Shown piece after piece: positions 61,015-64,000 of a stretch of DNA of 64,000 bases (within the stretch, counting starts at the first letter, position 1; each line of letters opens with the position of its first letter). The stretch comes from Alphaproteobacteria bacterium. GTDB lineage: Bacteria; Pseudomonadota; Alphaproteobacteria; UBA3830. The stretch is taken from NCBI GenBank assembly GCA_017649895.1, contig JAGCFW010000003.1, positions 62,001 to 126,000 of the forward strand, written 5' to 3'. Below the pieces are notes generated by a model, which was not told the origin of the DNA, did no database searches, and saw only the letters and a program-made list of their open reading frames with translations. Both the position numbers and the translations under genes were made by a program.

Positions 61015-62085
61015 CTATTTTCTTTTGGAAATATTTATCAGAACAACTTCAGGAATATTTCCTATGCGGTACGGAGGCCCCCAAAATCCTGCTCCGTTTG
61101 TGATGTACGCGTAAGTATCCTGAATTTTTCTCAACTCACCTGTCGGACCGAACATGTAATTTACCACAAGATTCATAGGAAACGTCTGTCCAGCGTGAGT
61201 ATGTCCTGATAAATGCAACAACGCATGATGGTCAGCCGACTCCTTAATTGAGGACGGAGTATGATCAATAACTATTAAATTTTTCATATCATTCGCAACA
61301 ATTTGAGATAAGGATTTTCTCTGGCGAACCGTTCGATCAAGTCGCCCGACAATATTAACCCCTTTCACCTCAACAGCTTTATCAATCAAAATTTTTATTT
61401 CTGCTTGCTTCAGCAACCTGACGCAATCTTCCACCCCGGCGTAAATTTCATGATTTCCAATCACCGTATAGGTCTTATATTTCGATGTTATCTTGTCACG
61501 CATTATATCCACGAAGGTTCTTTCATAAACCTTCAACGCCTCAATATCCAGCACATCTCCGCCGAAAATAACGACATCTGGATTCGCTTTTTCTATACAG
61601 TCCGCAACTCTATTGAGTATGTGTTTCGTGTTAATGCAACCAACGTGAACATCCGAAACAAAACAAATTCTCAGGTCAGAATTACCTTCGATATTGATAG
61701 TTTTTAGGCGAGGGTTTATCGCATTTAAGTATCCGCCAAACAAAAAAATCGGAACCAAGACAAACCCTGCTGACAAAAGCTTTTTCAAGCTGCTTTTTTT
61801 ATAAAACCTGCGAAATATAAATACCGCAACACAATACACTGGAAAATACAGAATGAATCCCAGATAAATGTATCCGAGGTAGCAAAACCCATTTGTAAAC
61901 CACTCGCAATGAACCAACGACTTTTTCAGGTAAATAGATACAGCCGGAACCAAAGCAAAAAGCATGACCAGAAAGCCCAGCCATACTTTCTTTGTTAAAT
62001 ACTGCACCACCTTGGCGCAAAAATACCCTGCTAATATCTGTAAAACTATAATAAGCGAAAAAACAATCGCCATCGGAACTTGCAC
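61015..62085 (-). CDS. membrane-anchored metallophosphoesterase
   Basis: A 356-residue protein with four N-terminal membrane helices (about residues 5-120) and a C-terminal calcineurin-like phosphoesterase domain. The metal-binding series is complete: DVHVG, GGDVLD, GNHE, and SGHTHAGQ. This is the YkuE/YaeI-like topology of enzymes acting on lipid or nucleotide phosphates; the substrate is unknown. GTG 62085 lies five bases after the murJ stop; ATG 62073 is an alternative. Neither has an ideal ribosome site. Confidence 0.86.
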   Translation of the reverse strand: MQVPMAIVFSLIIVLQILAGYFCAKVVQYLTKKVWLGFLVMLFALVPAVSIYLKKSLVHCEWFTNGFCYLGYIYLGFILYFPVYCVAVFIFRRFYKKSSLKKLLSAGFVLVPIFLFGGYLNAINPRLKTINIEGNSDLRICFVSDVHVGCINTKHILNRVADCIEKANPDVVIFGGDVLDIEALKVYERTFVDIMRDKITSKYKTYTVIGNHEIYAGVEDCVRLLKQAEIKILIDKAVEVKGVNIVGRLDRTVRQRKSLSQIVANDMKNLIVIDHTPSSIKESADHHALLHLSGHTHAGQTFPMNLVVNYMFGPTGELRKIQDTYAYITNGAGFWGPPYRIGNIPEVVLINISKRK

Positions 62086-62090
62086 CTATC

Positions 62091-63629
62091 CTACTTCAAA
62101 GTTTTAACATCTTGAAGAAACTTGAAAATCCCTAAAATCTTTCCAACCACGAAGAATATCAAAATGCTGATACCGACAACAGAAATTACAGCCTTATTCC
62201 TCAGACCTCCTCCCTGAATATAGTAAGATTTCGCAAAAATATTCATTCCGTATATGGAAAGCAACATCACGGCGGAAACTACTACTTGTTTTACACAGTC
62301 CAAAATTACTGACTTCTCAATCTTTACCGTACCCAAACTTTTCAACTTGAATATCAAATACAATCCGTTACACCAAGCGGACAGCGAAGTTGCTAAGGCC
62401 ACCCCGACGTGCTTCATATAAGGAACCAAAAGTAAAATAAACAATAGGTTGGAAATAATAGAAATCATTCCACCGATTAATGGAGTCCTGGTGTCCTTAT
62501 GAGCAAAGAACGTCGTCGAAAATACCTTGGTCATCATGTAGGACGGAAGCCCGAAAGCGAAAGCCGTCAGCGCGGGAGCCGCCGCAGTTACGTTCTCGGC
62601 AGTAAACTTTCCATGTCCGTAGATCGCTCCAGTTATCGGCTCACTCAAAAGCATCAAAATCACCGCCGCCGGTAATGTAAATACAAAAGCAAAGAGCAAT
62701 CCTAGTCCCATTTGTTTTTGAGCGCTTTCTTTGTCATTGGCATGGATAGCCCTAGTCAAAGGAGGAAGCAATGCCGTACTAAAAGCGATTCCCAAAATTC
62801 CTATCGGAAATTGATTCACGTGATCCGTCAAATAGAAGTAAGTCGCTGACCCCGTCGGCAATAAAGTAAGAACAGAAAAATCAATCACGACATTCAATTG
62901 CCAAACTCCTGCTCCAATCGCTCCGGAAACCAATTTTTTGAAGAATGTTTTTACTCCATCCATCACCGGAGAAAAATTAAACCAAACTTTCATTCCGCAG
63001 CAATGAACATTTATCCACAAAATCGCAAGCTGAATAAACCCAGCAAAAAACGTCGCCCATGCCATAGTGTATGCAACACTCGGAAACAAAAGAGGCCCCA
63101 TCAAAAGGGCAACTATAACAGACAAATTCAGTACAACCTGAACCGCTGCCGGCATGGCGAACCGATTGAATGTGTTCAAAATACCCCCAAACAGCGCGAC
63201 CAAAAATGATGCCCCAATGTACGAAGAACAAATACGACCGATAACTACTAAGTGCTCACTCTTCTCACTTCCCGGTTCAAATCCACTGCAGTAAACCGAC
63301 ATAATTTCTCTGAAAAAGATCAAACACAGAATCATCAAAAACGAAATAAAAAGAACCAACCAAGTGAATGTCTGGGAAGCCAACTTTCTGGCCTCTTCTT
63401 CCCCTTTATCCTTTAATGTGTTAGAAAAAATCGGCAGAAATGACGCATTGAATGCTCCCTCCGCAAATATCTTCCTCAAAATGTTCGCAAATTTAAAAGC
63501 AAGAGCGAATACATCTGCGAACATCCCCGCTCCCAGATATCTCGCCTGAAGAATATCTCTCACAAAGCTACTCAATCGGTAAACCAAAGTCCATCCACCG
63601 ACCGTAGCAACAGTTTTAACTAAACTCAT
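62091..63629 (-). CDS. murJ: lipid II flippase MurJ
   Basis: A 512-residue MOP-superfamily transporter with 14 predicted membrane helices that flips lipid II across the inner membrane. Conserved text includes RILGFVRD-like (YRLSSFVRDILQARYLG), FKFANILRKIFAEGAFNASFLPIF, and HVNQFPIGILGIAFSTALLPPLTRA across the central helices. It is downstream of no other cell-wall gene here but complements murG and murC of the division cluster. Five bases separate it from the following phosphoesterase gene. Confidence 0.95.
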   Translation of the reverse strand: MSLVKTVATVGGWTLVYRLSSFVRDILQARYLGAGMFADVFALAFKFANILRKIFAEGAFNASFLPIFSNTLKDKGEEEARKLASQTFTWLVLFISFLMILCLIFFREIMSVYCSGFEPGSEKSEHLVVIGRICSSYIGASFLVALFGGILNTFNRFAMPAAVQVVLNLSVIVALLMGPLLFPSVAYTMAWATFFAGFIQLAILWINVHCCGMKVWFNFSPVMDGVKTFFKKLVSGAIGAGVWQLNVVIDFSVLTLLPTGSATYFYLTDHVNQFPIGILGIAFSTALLPPLTRAIHANDKESAQKQMGLGLLFAFVFTLPAAVILMLLSEPITGAIYGHGKFTAENVTAAAPALTAFAFGLPSYMMTKVFSTTFFAHKDTRTPLIGGMISIISNLLFILLLVPYMKHVGVALATSLSAWCNGLYLIFKLKSLGTVKIEKSVILDCVKQVVVSAVMLLSIYGMNIFAKSYYIQGGGLRNKAVISVVGISILIFFVVGKILGIFKFLQDVKTLK

Positions 63630-63859
63630 TTTTCACCAACACATCTAATAACCTATACTCTCAAGTATCACATATGGGCTGTTTATACAAGACCGTACTA
63701 CCGAATAAGCCTCGCTCTCTGGTGATTAATAATCAAAATTTACTGTATGCAGACTTTCACAATATCGTCATATTTACAAAAATTCAATTTAGATTTTGGA
63801 TTATTAAAATAATATTCCCATTAGAAAATGTATGATACATAGTCTAAGATAAATAAAGG
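63630..63859. other. intergenic region with no gene seen
   Basis: Between the murJ start and the remnant at 63860 there are AT-rich stretches (TTGGAT and TATTAAAATAATAT patterns) but no convincing promoter pair, hairpin or open frame. Confidence 0.4.
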
Positions 63860-63958
63860 GTGCGAAAAATAAGAAGGACTTCAGTTATCGCAAATATGTC
63901 ATTTGCGTCGGCTTGTGTTTTCGGAATGAACGGTAACGTCCGCCAATCTGAGGGTTAA
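63860..63958 (+). pseudogene. truncated secreted-protein gene remnant
   Basis: A 32-residue frame starting GTG: MRKIRRTSVI, then ANMSFASACVFG and a chain beginning Met23-Asn-Gly-Asn, stopping at TAA 63956. The shape, a basic start, hydrophobic core and Gly before Met, matches the signal peptides of the secreted proteins at 34421, 28071 and 54362, but the gene stops ten residues into the mature part. GTG stands right against AAAGG with no spacer. The rest of a longer gene could have been lost, or the real start and product differ; the remaining 42 bases of the window give no further clue. Confidence 0.35.
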
Positions 63959-64000
63959 ATAATTCATTTTGCTCTACAACACGTAATATTTTTAAGCGGA

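Noticed and set aside
62898-63231. Frames of about 80-100 codons opposite murJ
   Set aside because: They lie wholly inside a well-supported gene and have no features of their own.

Overview
The window looks like a chromosome segment of a host-associated alphaproteobacterium, moderately AT-rich. The evidence is gene order and content: a murG-murC-murB-ftsQ-ftsA-(x)-ftsZ division cluster, rimP-nusA-infB-rbfA, tRNA-Trp-secE-nusG, a tal-miaB-ybeY-corC run, and TTAA-N7-TTAA(C) motifs that match the site of the alphaproteobacterial regulator CtrA. Secreted LRR, ankyrin and other non-conserved proteins, interrupted operons and an orphan biotin synthase suggest a protist-associated lineage such as Holosporales or a relative. 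That placement is inference.

Layout. Positions 1-5.8 kb hold an accessory segment: a Toprim/DUF927 helicase-like protein cut by the window edge, a DUF2924 protein, a large serine recombinase with its small HTH partner, a small unknown protein and DNA-3-methyladenine glycosylase I. Positions 5.9-12.7 kb hold a type I restriction-modification operon on the minus strand (hsdM, PIN-domain nuclease, hsdS, hsdR). About 0.8 kb of apparently decayed sequence separates it from tRNA-Val and tRNA-Ala. From 13.7 to 24.8 kb lie core genes for RNA maturation, translation and proteostasis, plus a Flp-type pilin gene too short for routine calling. Positions 24.9-29.7 kb alternate secreted proteins (LRR; a 468-residue unknown) with rnhB and a glycosyltransferase. 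Positions 29.7-40.9 kb hold hupB, suhB, rpsI-rplM, nusG, secE, tRNA-Trp and the division/peptidoglycan cluster, with a secreted ankyrin gene inserted between ftsA and ftsZ. Positions 41.0-46.8 kb run mainly on the plus strand: esterase, gatC, greA, fabG, a Sfp-type phosphopantetheinyl transferase, and a coupled psd-pssA-potD-like-lipoprotein operon. Positions 46.9-48.9 kb hold a second defence-like pair, a DUF262-HNH nuclease and an EcoRI-type adenine methyltransferase. Positions 49.1-63.6 kb hold bioB, rnd, tRNA-Leu, efp, trmB, tandem membrane paralogues, ruvX, a repeat-bearing secreted protein, a polytopic membrane protein, recG, lgt, a YbjN-like protein, galE, a metallophosphoesterase and murJ.

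Most interesting points: (1) TTAA-N7-TTAA boxes lie upstream of three unlinked genes for secreted proteins, with a near match before the Flp pilin, which suggests cell-cycle-linked control of secreted and surface factors. (2) Four secreted proteins plus one truncated remnant share a signal peptide whose predicted mature chain starts with Met after a small residue. (3) YbeY carries a ten-cysteine insertion. (4) A PIN-domain nuclease sits inside the hsd operon. (5) A G8 tract lies in the signal-peptide region of the LRR gene, and an inverted repeat covers the ribosome binding site of the ankyrin gene. No rRNA, CRISPR array or complete insertion sequence was seen.
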